A stretch of DNA of 64,000 nt, taken from NCBI GenBank assembly GCA_015501595.1, contig JADNRX010000015.1, positions 1 to 64,000 on the forward strand, given 5' to 3'. This DNA comes from Hymenopellis radicata (lineage: Eukaryota > Basidiomycota > Agaricomycetes > Agaricales > Physalacriaceae). Positions 46,567 through 59,200 of the stretch are shown here, in pieces (position 1 is the first letter of the stretch; the number at the start of each line of letters is the position of its first letter). The translations under genes and the position numbers were made by a program. The notes under the pieces were generated by a model. The model did not search any database. It was not told where the DNA came from and worked only from the letters and a program-made list of their open reading frames with translations.

Positions 46567-47192
46567 ATCTTGTCGGGGCATACATTTAATGAAGGTTATT
46601 ACTATGCGAAGTCGTCTGATAGATTCCGGTTTTTTAACACAATGAAAGTATGTTCAATGTTGTGAACGTTATCCTCACAAGTCCCTCTACGGTATTCGGG
46701 CGCTATGGATGGATGAATCATCTCCCACTCGCGCCCTTCCCTCTCCCCGTCTAACAGAGTTCGTTCTCAGGCCCAGCCCCCCTCTGTATCTTATTCTTCC
46801 TTGCTCTGCGGACAGTCGCCGCTGCTATCATCCAACACGCGTCTATAATGTGATGAGTACACTGATGTGACAGTCTTCTTTCTTCCCGCCATCATCATCT
46901 TTTGCACTCACCCATTGACGTCTCTCTCAGTGGCGTCATCCCACATTGTCTTCCATACCGTGCTCCTCGACCAATGTCCCTAATCGACTTTCGCAGAGTT
47001 TTTGTTGGGCAGCATACCCAGGACACGGTGTCGTCAGGACGACGTCTTTCCACACGTTGTCTATGCTGTCCGGTGCGTTATCAGTGCTCTCTCAGTCGTA
47101 CCATATTTGCTTAGCCCCATCAGAGACCAATCTTCACGACTTCCAGGTTCCTTGACGGTTTCCTGCATTGTATTCGACTGTATGATATTCCC

Positions 47193-48467
47193 TCAGGGCG
47201 TCCCCACCACGACGAGCACGTAGTCGACTGTGGAAACCCGCTCAGCCGCGACGACGGGTACGTCATCACGATTCGAGGCAGATTCTGTGCATAAATTCCA
47301 CGCATCTTGGACGACGTTACGAAGCCCGAGGTCCTCGGGACTGAGGCGGCGGAGACTGTACACCATCAAGATGAACAGAGTCTGTCCTTCCTCGGTCGAG
47401 AGGTCGACGGCGGAGGAAACAGCGATTACACTCCGGTCAAAGTACTCGAACTGGAAGCGGTCGCGGTCGAATATGGTGAGTATGGTGTGGGAACGGAGGA
47501 TGACGTCGGAGAGATGTTCCATCGCATATCGCGCGCATTGCGTCTGAGGATCCACTTGAGTCAACGGATCCTCGGTATTCTGCGCCTCGCCACCCGCACT
47601 GAAGGCCTATTTGGACTGGCGGCTGATCTGTCGACCGGAATTGCGCCCTTCCGCATCGTTGTCTGTGCGCTTTCGCTTCCTAGACGCAGACCTGCCCATT
47701 CCGGCCTTTGTACCGTCGGAAGCAGCAGAACCCGCTCCACCTGAATTTGACGGGCTTGTCTGTTTGGTCAGGCGCGGGTCCAAACCTGAAATCGACGAGT
47801 AAGACTAAATCACCCGCAAACGCTGATAAATTCAACTCTACCTTTATGTAGAATCCGAGGATCACTGTCACCACGGCATAAGGCGCTGCCAGAGTTGGTG
47901 TCATTTCTCTCGATGACATGGACGAGATTAGAACAGGCCGGCTCCTTGTCGTGAACACTGAAGGAGTTGAACAGTGATTTGATGTCGGGAGACAGGCGAT
48001 CAATCACACCAACGACGAGTTCGTGGGGATCGTTCACGGAAAAGGCTAGTTTCAAAGTCTCTCGGTCGTGGCCGTCCGGGAGAGGATCACGTTGATCCAG
48101 CAGCTTCAAGACAACGGCCGTAGAGGGATACAACGAAAGGATAAAGGCGGTGCTCGGTACCGGGACCTTTCACGACCTGGAGAAAGCTCTTCAAGGCCTT
48201 CTTGAAGTCGTCGTGGGCAGAGATGAACGTCAAGACATTACGGCACGATGGGTCTTTCTCCCAGTTGGCAGGCGTTCGAAACACCAGTTCCATCAACTTC
48301 TCCGCGTGCATGAAAACACGGTTGTTATGCAAATCGTGCTTGATGTATTCGTCGTAGTTTTTCCTCCGGTACAGACCATTGCTGCTTGTGGGGTCAGAGG
48401 CATTGTGGACAGCAGAGCCAACAGCCTGAGGTGTAGTGGGAAATGTGGGACAAGGATTCGATGACAT
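47193..48467 (-). pseudogene. FunK1-type fungal protein kinase, N-terminal part only
   Basis: The ATG at 48467 starts MSSNPCPTFPTTPQAVGSAV, followed by NNRVFMHAEKLMELVFRTPA. After a frame change near 48150 it reads LYPSTAVVLKLLDQRDPLPD and VIDRLSPDIKSLFNSFSVHD. The exon at 47564-47193 has QCARYAMEHLSDVILRSHTI, IFDRDRFQFEYFDRSVIAVS, SAVDLSTEEG and LRRLSPEDLGL. The pattern 'YAMEhLs...RtHt...yFDRs' precedes the kinase core in FunK1 proteins. The kinase core expected downstream (below 47190) is not found, so the gene is truncated or its 3' half has decayed. FunK1 kinases are an expanded agaricomycete family of unknown targets. Confidence 0.5.
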
Positions 48468-48849
48468 ATTGGACTGCTGTCCGGACCGGGGGCCCTCGAG
48501 ACTGTCATCGTCGAGCTCATATCTGAGGACGATGGTGGAGCCATAGCAACAAGCAAGAGCGGTTCTCGAGGAAGATATAGAAGATGGGGAGCCATCTTGG
48601 AGACTCCTGGCTCTGATAGTTTGCCGAGGGATGGGCGTTTTACGTGGGGCGCACGAGTAGTACACGTGTATTGTCGATCAATTTTCCTTGTCACGATTCA
48701 GATAGTCACAGCTACATCTCGGAACCCTGAAGGCCTCTGGGTGCCAAGAACGAGAAATAAGTATATGAAAGATGTATCCTCACCGCCCGGAATCACGATA
48801 TGATGCGTCGTTTGCAACTTGAAGCTAATGTATATTGTTTGTCTACCTT

Positions 48850-50340
48850 CTGTTATTCTGTACGATCACAGTCGTCTTGCACGTTCGCTAGTAGCAGGTG
48901 TCGGAGCTGGACGCCGCTTCCTCGACCGCTTCTCGATGTCTTTCGCACGTTGTTGTACTTCCACCGCAGCTTTGGAAACACTCTTCTACCTGGTCGAACA
49001 GGTCTTTCTTGCTCTTTGCTCATAGGACCGGCGACCTCCTTGTGTTTCAGCCTCTCAAAAACGATAATAGCAGCCAGCTTTAAGCCCGCCCTTTTAAGGG
49101 CACTTATCAGACCCTGAAGACGATCTTCCACTGTGAGTGGCCGTGTGTTTAACATCGTTCCCGGGAGTCAAGTGACCCCGTACCGTCTGATAAGGCCTTG
49201 ACGAATCCGTCTCGCGGCAGATCCAGGATCTTGGAGCGCAAAACTAGAACGGCGGTCGAAATGTCATAGAACTGCTGCCCTTCCGTTCAGCAATTTCTCT
49301 TGTACTGTTCCATGTAATGGAAATGATGCCAGACGATGTCTGGATGGCACTTGAATCATAGTCGTGTTCGTGTTGGCACTGTCGAGTACCTCCCTCGTGT
49401 CCCACCCCACGACAAAGCAGAAAACGGGGGACTTTGACTGGCAGAGCTCGGTTATGTCATTCTGCATCTGCTGGAACAGGTCGTTGATCTGCTCGTGCTC
49501 TATGCACCCGATACTCAGGTCATAGGCAAAGTACAGCCTTCTCGGTAGATTGTTGCTCACGAAGACAGCCAGTAGCTTGAATCGATGAAACGGGCCCCCA
49601 CGAGGTGCTGAAAATCATTCCTTTCGGTAATGCCTAAAGGATAACAGAGATTGATCAATATCTGTCGGGAGAGAACGAGGGAATGGACGTACCCGACGTC
49701 ATGTGGTACACGTCAAGAAGGCGCGCGCTAAACTGGCGGAGATCATACACGAATGTGAGGAGGGCGTGATAAAACCTTTCGACGTCCGAGTCCAGCCTGT
49801 GATGGACAGCCATGCTATTGAATCTGGAAAAAATCCCGATCAAGAGTGTCTTGAGCTCGTCGTCCCAGATGTGATTGACGGCGTCCATGAGGTTGTCGGA
49901 GTTCCATTTCCCGAACTAATTAAGCGCGGCCGAGCAATCCACACCTTGGCATCCATCAGGTCTGCCAAAGCTGTAAGGCGATCCTCCGGGGCACATGTGC
50001 GTTTCTTTGAGGCGCGCTTTCAAATCACGCCATTTATAGGAGAACCCGTGGCTACAACAGATTGTTAGACAATGTGAAGAAGCAGCGGCCAATTGTACCT
50101 GTCTATCTGTACAAAGACGAGTGTCATTGAAGGATCCTTCAGAAAGGGCAGAAGATCTCGTCTGCTTGCGTGTACCACTGGTGGAGTACCTAGAGCTATC
50201 TGCGACCGGTCCAGTGTTTCATAGCGATCAACAATCTTTTTGAGGTCCATCTTTCGGTGGCGCGCGAAGACAGTCAAAGGGAAATGGCGGAGGTCGGAAA
50301 ATTGGTCACGGCTCGAATGTTGAGGAATATTGTTTGACAT
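48850..50340 (-). CDS. Unrecognised multi-exon gene
   Basis: The ATG at 50340 begins MSNNIPQHSSRDQFSDLRHF, then MDLKKIVDRYETLDRSQIAL. A GT-AG intron near 50100-50055 may lead into HGFSYKWRDLKARLKETHM. Later segments are MDAVNHIWDDELKTLLIGIF, RFYHALLTFVYDLRQFSARL, FKLLAVFVSNNLPRRLYFAY, EQINDLFQQMQNDITELCQS and, after a one-base shift near 49280, FYDISTAVLVLRSKILDLPR. A last piece near 49.1 kb reads RLQGLISALKRAGLKLAAII. The composition is that of a soluble helical protein. I recognise no family. In-frame stops between pieces leave exon joins open, and it may be a decayed gene. Confidence 0.35.
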
Positions 50341-50915
50341 GGAGACGAAACTTTGAGACCGTTCTTTGTTTGAAGGCCTCAAGTACGCCGCCCACCCGTA
50401 CGTGCCTCAAACGACTCGCAAGCTCTACGGAACAACGTCAGTTATGGCTTCGAGTCGCGGCGTTCGGGTGCCATTCTTGGGTCACAGAGGTATCAAGGGA
50501 AACGGAGGAAATGAGGATCGATTCATGGCCTTAGGAGCCGACTGTCAAGGAGGTGTACGACGACGACGAGCAAACAAATCCGGAGATGATGAGGCCAAGT
50601 TTGATGGCGCTTTCCGGACCGCATAACCGGTAGGCGTGAAGCTCGGCTTGGCGGAGTTCCAATAGTCGGCAGATGCTGCTTAACCACGACCATGACTGGA
50701 CTATTGTCGACAAGGCGTCAGTCCCACGCGGCGTTCTTCAGAATGCTGCTCTGCAGTGGCGTATTCACTAGGTGTGTTCGTTTCCATCTTACATTTCCGA
50801 CTTATTCACGCGCATTCCAGCCAGTGCACCCCCAACGCGTATAGTCATTCTTTCCAAGCCAGTCCAGAACAATAAGCCACGGCGGGCGTAGCCCCCCGGC
50901 ACCGCTACTCGCGAA

Positions 50916-51710
50916 ATGCAGTGTCCTGACTCGGCCCACAGCAAGCCTATATCCGTCGCCGACACAGTCGCCGTTGTTCCCACCTCGAACGTTAGCGCTC
51001 TTCCCACTCGCATCTCGTTCTATGCTGCCACCATGCTGGGCTACACGCAGGTCCACAATGCGCTTATGGCCCTTGGAAAGGATGCGCCGTCGCTTCTCGA
51101 AATCGTCTCTTCCCCGTGTATCGTTCGTTTCGATATCCGGGATCGCAGGAGGCGTACTATTTTTGAGCTGGTGATGTGCTTTCTGGTACCCACACTCTTC
51201 GTGGCTTTACGTGAGTCTTACAGCTCGGCTGGAGGGTCTATCCGTTGACCCCACATGCAGATTACACTGTTCAACGCCGCCGTTATCATATAGTCAAGAA
51301 CATTGAACATCAAGCTACTCCCGTCATATTCCTCGTCTACGTACCTCCTTTAGCGTGTGCGGCTGCGATGCTTGTTTATGCTGGTGTGTTTCCTACTGGC
51401 TCGCAATATTGTAGTATTGATGCTTTTTGTCAGATGTCCTCCTGCGGCACTTCATCCGACGCCGTCTCACGTTCTCTTCCCATCTCCAGCAACGTTCATC
51501 GACGCTCGTAACAATCATGCTTGGGTCCGCGCTCACTACCCCAGCAACCTCGCGATTAACGTCACCATCTCGCTGCGCCCGTGGACCAATTGGGACGACG
51601 GGCACTCGCATTGGAATCGTGTTGACCGTGTGGCTTGTCACTCCGGTGACTGGGCTTGTCTTCTTTGCCTTTTGTGGATGGGGTGCAGAGGTGAAGAAGG
51701 AATATGGAAA
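50916..51710 (+). pseudogene. STE3-type pheromone receptor (GPCR), N-terminal helices unclear, frame disrupted
   Basis: Clear receptor core: FDIRDRRRRTIFELVMCFLV and PTLFVAL end at 51210. A 50-bp GT-AG intron joins in phase to HYTVQRRRYHIVKNIEHQAT, then PVIFLVYVPPLACAAAMLVY (51261-51383). A second intron joins to DVLLRHFIRRRLTFSSHLQQ. This order (loop with DRRRR, helix, HYxVQ, helix, RHFxRRR) is the middle of STE3-like a-factor receptors. The typical late motif LRPWTNWDDGHSHWNRVD and the last helix TPVTGLVFFAFCGWGAEVKK are present but in different frames. The first three helices are not clearly readable upstream. No CaaX pheromone precursor was seen nearby. It could be a non-mating-type STE3-like paralogue now decaying. 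Confidence 0.62.
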
Positions 51711-52870
51711 AGGTCATAAACATATTCCAACAGGTGTTCGGACGTGGCGCCAGCCCGGATGAGCAAAAATGTCCTTCCTTCATACCAGTGCGTTCACCTT
51801 CCAGGTTGTGCATCCTTTACGCCCACTGATATTATTCAAAGTCGTTCCAGTCATCGCCCGCTCCGCCTATCCGCTCTCCAGACCATTAATATGAAGGGCT
51901 CCCTTCCGTTACGCCTGACTCGGTTCCACTCGCCGACGTCAGGTCGCCCGAATTCTGCGTTCAACGGATTGCACTTTCCGTGTCGAGGAGGAGACTGAAA
52001 GCAGCGACGCACATTCGGGCTTCAGTGCAGTTCTCCGATGACTTCAAGGTCTTCCTCCATTGCCATTCTCCCTTCACCTCCGCCTCATAGAATGTCCAGG
52101 CCGTACGCGTTCGTCCACTCTCACTTCGGCGTCGACACTCTCTGTGCCTACACCGCTTCTCCCGCCAGCCTTGAGGCATGCGGGCTCCGCGCCAGAGATG
52201 CCTATTGCTGTGCCATAGCGGGGCTACGACGTCGTTGACGGTCGAGACGTAGACTGACCGTGTTCAAGCTTTCCTCTTCGCAATTCCTCTAGCTCTGCGA
52301 GTGTCGTGTCCGTTATATCATGCTCTTCATATGATCCCACTACGACCGCTTCACGCTACTCTTTCTTGCTGGTTTCTTTCGTCGTTCTTTTATCGTTATT
52401 GTTTGTGTCTGTCTTCTTTTCAATCACTTCTTGTTTCCAATAATCACGTATCATAGTACAAACAGGTAGCTGTAGGCATCCTGTCAACAGACTGCAAATA
52501 AATGGGCAACCGTAAGACAGTTTTTCGGGCGTAGAAGAAGAGATGGGCACTCGGAGTATGTTAAAGAGCGATATGACCGGGGCAAGATGTACAAGTCTTG
52601 AAGTATGAACACTAACTTGATGCCCACATGTAGAACATAAAGATGCAAGAAGCGAGGTGCGGCGGGCGTACCTGAGTGGGACGTGCCGAATATCGACTCG
52701 GGAAAGTGCAAGGAAAGTCAGACATGAACGGGTTTGTACAGTTTGAGGGGGGGATACATACACATCTGTGCGACTGCACATGGTGCATCGAACACTACGA
52801 ACAGGATGGTGGAAGGCAAGCAAGGTTCTCATCCATGCAAGACCTTTACCGATAAGTATTCCATACTGTA
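51711..52870. other. Region with no assigned gene
   Basis: A minus-strand frame of about 175 codons (52356-52883) is open but has no ATG near its start and no motif. It is hydrophobic in parts (VHLAPVISLFNILRVPISSS) and ends in a low-complexity Lys/Thr/Asn tail. Treated as unassigned. Confidence 0.4.
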
Positions 52871-52876
52871 GTATTT

Positions 52877-53078
52877 CGATCAATTCGTCAGGTCTTGTGA
52901 CCTGTGACCGGGTCTGACGAAATTTTTCGTTTCGTCAGATTACCATATATGGCAATAGCCGACGCGGCGGAGCTGCGTCGGGAGGCCAGCGGGGGCCCCG
53001 CCAGGGGTTTTTTTCGCAAAATTTTTCAGTGACCGTTGTGACATTTCATCAATTCGAAGGTCCTTGTGACCTGTGACG
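52877..53078. repeat. Direct-repeat-bounded segment with hairpins at the satellite border
   Basis: Two similar 31-bp blocks, containing CAATTCG and TTGTGACCTGTGAC, bound about 200 bp. Just inside the first block, TCTGACGAAA and TTTCGTCAGA form a perfect 10-bp stem with a 7-base loop (about 52913-52939). The middle is GC-rich with a T run. The segment lies about 160 bp left of the satellite array and may be a small mobile or boundary element. Confidence 0.6.
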
Positions 53079-53236
53079 AACGAATTGAACGAAATAGTAC
53101 AGTAGAGGTTTCGTGAGGGCAGGTTGAAGGCATGGGCCACGCGCGATAGCAGTTGTTATTGCTGTGACGGCGTGGCATTTACTGAAGCCGCAAAGATGTG
53201 GTGCGTCAATGACGACTGATGATGTTAAACATGTGA

Positions 53237-56200
53237 TCAAGTTCGAACTGAACACGGTCTTGAGAGGCAAGTCAACATGGGGCGTTCAACTGTTCAAAGC
53301 GAGTCTGACCTCAATCAGCGTCTTTGCAGTGAAGTCAAGGTGAAGGCAACCTCCAGACTGAGTACTGACTGAAGTGTTGAGTTGAAAATCCGCAGACGTG
53401 TCCGAATGAGGTGTTTGAACTGCGAGTGTGTTGTGTATTCGAATGAAGGTGTTTCCGCAAGCGTTTCAAGATGACGGGTCCAAGTCTCAAAGTGTGAGTG
53501 TGCGCGCCGTACTTGCATCCGTCTCAAGAGTACGTCGAGACAGATCGTGAGTCGAGATGAGTCGCACGTGTTGAGTTGAGAGGCGACGGGCGAAGACGGG
53601 AGGAAGGTGACGTCGAGGGTATGCTTCGCAGTGTGCTCTTATCTCGAATAGACGGTACCGGCCCCGAGATGGTTAGGATTAGGTGGTGATGGCGAGGGTT
53701 AGTAGGATTGGGGAAGAGATACAGTATAGCGTATAATATATCATCCATCATAATGATTATAACTCAATGAACGGCAGGCGGCCCACGGCCGCCGTTCAAC
53801 ACACGTCTCAATCGAAACGCGCTTCTCGAGTGGGCGACGGCGGGCGGGGCGAACTTGGGGCCGAGGCGTTGTTGAAGCGGACACGAAGATCCGAGTCAAG
53901 TCGAACTGAACACGGTCTTGAGAGGCAAGTCAACATGGCGTTCAACTGTTCAAAGCGAGTCTGACCTCAATCAGCGTCTTTGCAGTGAAGTCAAGGTGAA
54001 GGCAACCTCCAGACTGAGTACTGACTGAAGTGTTGAGTTGAAAATCCGCAGACGTGTCCGAATGAGGTGTTTGAACTGCGAGTGTGTTGTGTATTCGAAT
54101 GAAGGTGTTTCCGCAAGCGTTTCAAGATGACGGGTCCAAGTCTCAAAGTGTGAGTGTGCGCGCCGTACTTGCATCCGTCTCAAGAGTACGTCGAGACAGA
54201 TCGTGAGTCGAGATGAGTCGCACGTGTTGAGTTGAGAGGCGACGGGCGAAGACGGGAGGAAGGTGACGTCGAGGGTATGCTTCGCAGTGTGCTCTTATCT
54301 CGAATAGACGGTACCGGCCCCGAGATGGTTAGGATTAGGTGGTGATGGCGAGGGTTAGTAGGATTGGGGAAGAGATACAGTATAGCGTATAATATATCAT
54401 CCATCATAATGATTATAACTCAATGAACGGCAGGCGGCCCACGGCCGCCGTTCAACACACGTCTCAATCGAAACGCGCTTCTCGAGTGGGCGACGGCGGG
54501 CGGGGCGAACTTGGGGCCGAGGCGTTGTTGAAGCGGACACGAAGATCCGAGTCAAGTCGAACTGAACACGGTCTTGAGAGGCAAGTCAACATGGCGTTCA
54601 ACTGTTCAAAGCGAGTCTGACCTCAATCAGCGTCTTTGCAGTGAAGTCAAGGTGAAGGCAACCTCCAGACTGAGTACTGACTGAAGTGTTGAGTTGAAAA
54701 TCCGCAGACGTGTCCGAATGAGGTGTTTGAACTGCGAGTGTGTTGTGTATTCGAATGAAGGTGTTTCCGCAAGCGTTTCAAGATGACGGGTCCAAGTCTC
54801 AAAGTGTGAGTGTGCGCGCCGTACTTGCATCCGTCTCAAGAGTACGTCGAGACAGATCGTGAGTCGAGATGAGTCGCACGTGTTGAGTTGAGAGGCGACG
54901 GGCGAAGACGGGAGGAAGGTGACGTCGAGGGTATGCTTCGCAGTGTGCTCTTATCTCGAATAGACGGTACCGGCCCCGAGATGGTTAGGATTAGGTGGTG
55001 ATGGCGAGGGTTAGTAGGATTGGGGAAGAGATACAGTATAGCGTATAATATATCATCCATCATAATGATTATAACTCAATGAACGGCAGGCGGCCCACGG
55101 CCGCCGTTCAACACACGTCTCAATCGAAACGCGCTTCTCGAGTGGGCGACGGCGGGCGGGGCGAACTTGGGGCCGAGGCGTTGTTGAAGCGGACACGAAG
55201 ATCCGAGTCAAGTCGAACTGAACACGGTCTTGAGAGGCAAGTCAACATGGCGTTCAACTGTTCAAAGCGAGTCTGACCTCAATCAGCGTCTTTGCAGTGA
55301 AGTCAAGGTGAAGGCAACCTCCAGACTGAGTACTGACTGAAGTGTTGAGTTGAAAATCCGCAGACGTGTCCGAATGAGGTGTTTGAACTGCGAGTGTGTT
55401 GTGTATTCGAATGAAGGTGTTTCCGCAAGCGTTTCAAGATGACGGGTCCAAGTCTCAAAGTGTGAGTGTGCGCGCCGTACTTGCATCCGTCTCAAGAGTA
55501 CGTCGAGACAGATCGTGAGTCGAGATGAGTCGCACGTGTTGAGTTGAGAGGCGACGGGCGAAGACGGGAGGAAGGTGACGTCGAGGGTATGCTTCGCAGT
55601 GTGCTCTTATCTCGAATAGACGGTACCGGCCCCGAGATGGTTAGGATTAGGTGGTGATGGCGAGGGTTAGTAGGATTGGGGAAGAGATACAGTATAGCGT
55701 ATAATATATCATCCATCATAATGATTATAACTCAATGAACGGCAGGCGGCCAACGGCCGCCGTTCAACACACGTCTCAATCGAAACGCGCTTCTCGAGTG
55801 GGCGACGGCGGGCGGGGCGAACTTGGGGCCGAGGCGTTGTTGAAGCGGACACGAAGATCCGAGTCAAGTCGAACTGAACACGGTCTTGAGAGGCAAGTCA
55901 ACATGGCGTTCAACTGTTCAAAGCGAGTCTGACCTCAATCAGCGTCTTTGCAGTGAAGTCAAGGTGAAGGCAACCTCCAGACTGAGTACTGACTGAAGTG
56001 TTGAGTTGAAAATCCGCAGACGTGTCCGAATGAGGTGTTTGAACTGCGAGTGTGTTGTGTATTCGAATGAAGGTGTTTCCGCAAGCGTTTCAAGATGACG
56101 GGTCCAAGTCTCAAAGTGTGAGTGTGCGCGCCGTACTTGCATCCGTCTCAAGAGTACGTCGAGACAGATCGTGAGTCGAGATGAGTCGCACGTGTTGAGT

Positions 56201-59200
56201 TGAGAGGCGACGGGCGAAGACGGGAGGAAGGTGACGTCGAGGGTATGCTTCGCAGTGTGCTCTTATCTCGAATAGACGGTACCGGCCCCGAGATGGTTAG
56301 GATTAGGTGGTGATGGCGAGGGTTAGTAGGATTGGGGAAGAGATACAGTATAGCGTATAATATATCATCCATCATAATGATTATAACTCAATGAACGGCA
56401 GGCGGCCCACGGCCGCCGTTCAACACACGTCTCAATCGAAACGCGCTTCTCGAGTGGGCGACGGCGGGCGGGGCGAACTTGGGCCGAGGCGTTGTTGAAG
56501 CGGACACGAAGATCCGAGTCAAGTCGAACTGAACACGGTCTTGAGAGGCAAGTCAACATGGCGTTCAACTGTTCAAAGCGAGTCTGACCTCAATCAGCGT
56601 CTTTGCAGTGAAGTCAAGGTGAAGGCAACCTCCAGACTGAGTACTGACTGAAGTGTTGAGTTGAAAATCCGCAGACGTGTCCGAATGAGGTGTTTGAACT
56701 GCGAGTGTGTTGTGTATTCGAATGAAGGTGTTTCCGCAAGCGTTTCAAGATGACGGGTCCAAGTCTCAAAGTGTGAGTGTGCGCGCCGTACTTGCATCCG
56801 TCTCAAGAGTACGTCGAGACAGATCGTGAGTCGAGATGAGTCGCACGTGTTGAGTTGAGAGGCGACGGGCGAAGACGGGAGGAAGGTGACGTCGAGGGTA
56901 TGCTTCGCAGTGTGCTCTTATCTCGAATAGACGGTACCGGCCCCGAGATGGTTAGGATTAGGTGGTGATGGCGAGGGTTAGTAGGATTGGGGAAGAGATA
57001 CAGTATAGCGTATAATATATCATCCATCATAATGATTATAACTCAATGAACGGCAGGCGGCCAACGGCCGCCGTTCAACACACGTCTCAATCGAAACGCG
57101 CTTCTCGAGTGGGCGACGGCGGGCGGGGCGAACTTGGGGCCGAGGCGTTGTTGAAGCGGACACGAAGATCCGAGTCAAGTCGAACTGAACACGGTCTTGA
57201 GAGGCAAGTCAACATGGCGTTCAACTGTTTCAAAGCGAGTCTGACCTCAATCAGCGTCTTTGCAGTGAAGTCAAGGTGAAGGCAAACCTCCAGACTGAGT
57301 ACTGACTGAAGTGTTGAGTTGAAAATCCGCAGACGTGTCCGAATGAGGTGTTTGAACTGCGAGTGTGTTGTGTATTCGAATGAAGGTGTTTCCGCAAGCG
57401 TTTCAAGATGACGGGTCCAAGTCTCAAAGTGTGAGTGTGCGCGCCGTACTTGCATCCGTCTCAAGAGTACGTCGAGACAGATCGTGAGTCGAGATGAGTC
57501 GCACGTGTTGAGTTGAGAGGCGACGGGCGAAGACGGGAGGAAGGTGACGTCGAGGGTATGCTTCGCAGTGTGCTCTTATCTCGAATAGACGGTACCGGCC
57601 CCGAGATGGTTAGGATTAGGTGGTGATGGCGAGGGTTAGTAGGATTGGGGAAGAGATACAGTATAGCGTATAATATATCATCCATCATAATGATTATAAC
57701 TCAATGAACGGCAGGCGGCCAACGGCCGCCGTTCAACACACGTCTCAATCGAAACGCGCTTCTCGAGTGGGCGACGGCGGGCGGGGCGAACTTGGGGCCG
57801 AGGCGTTGTTGAAGCGGACACGAAGATCCGAGTCAAGTCGAACTGAACACGGTCTTGAGAGGCAAGTCAACATGGCGTTCAACTGTTCAAAGCGAGTCTG
57901 ACCTCAATCAGCGTCTTTGCAGTGAAGTCAAGGTGAAGGCAACCTCCAGACTGAGTACTGACTGAAGTGTTGAGTTGAAAATCCGCAGACGTGTCCGAAT
58001 GAGGTGTTTGAACTGCGAGTGTGTTGTGTATTCGAATGAAGGTGTTTCCGCAAGCGTTTCAAGATGACGGGTCCAAGTCTCAAAGTGTGAGTGTGCGCGC
58101 CGTACTTGCATCCGTCTCAAGAGTACGTCGAGACAGATCGTGAGTCGAGATGAGTCGCACGTGTTGAGTTGAGAGGCGACGGGCGAAGACGGGAGGAAGG
58201 TGACGTCGAGGGTATGCTTCGCAGTGTGCTCTTATCTCGAATAGACGGTACCGGCCCCGAGATGGTTAGGATTAGGTGGTGATGGCGAGGGTTAGTAGGA
58301 TTGGGGAAGAGATACAGTATAGCGTATAATATATCATCCATCATAATGATTATAACTCAATGAACGGCAGGCGGCCAACGGCCGCCGTTCAACACACGTC
58401 TCAATCGAAACGCGCTTCTCGAGTGGGCGACGGCGGGCGGGGCGAACTTGGGGCCGAGGCGTTGTTGAAGCGGACACGAAGATCCGAGTCAAGTCGAACT
58501 GAACACGGTCTTGAGAGGCAAGTCAACATGGCGTTCAACTGTTCAAAGCGAGTCTGACCTCAATCAGCGTCTTTGCAGTGAAGTCAAGGTGAAGGCAACT
58601 CCAGACTGAGTACTGACTGAAGTGTTGAGTTGAAAATCCGCAGACGTGTCCGAATGAGGTGTTTGAACTGCGAGTGTGTTGTGTATTCGAATGAAGGTGT
58701 TTCCGCAAGCGTTTCAAGATGACGGGTCCAAGTCTCAAAGTGTGAGTGTGCGCGCCGTACTTGCATCCGTCTCAAGAGTACGTCGAGACAGATCGTGAGT
58801 CGAGATGAGTCGCACGTGTTGAGTTGAGAGGCGACGGGCGAAGACGGGAGGAAGGTGACGTCGAGGGTATGCTTCGCAGTGTGCTCTTATCTCGAATAGA
58901 CGGTACCGGCCCCGAGATGGTTAGGATTAGGTGGTGATGGCGAGGGTTAGTAGGATTGGGGAAGAGATACAGTATAGCGTATAATATATATAAATCATAA
59001 TGATTATAACTCAATGAACGGCAGGCGGCCAACGGCCGCCGTTCAACACACGTCTCAATCGAAACGCGCTTCTCGAGTGGGCGACGGCGGGCGGGGCGAC
59101 GGGGCCGAGGCGTTGTTGAAGCGGACACGAAGATCCGAGTCAAGTCGAACTGAACACGGTCTTGAGAGGCAAGTCAACATGGCGTTCAACTGTTCAAAGC

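Noticed and set aside
46570..47190. Kinase core of the FunK1 gene
   Set aside because: I looked for HRD/DFG-like motifs on the minus strand downstream of the N-terminal part and saw none.
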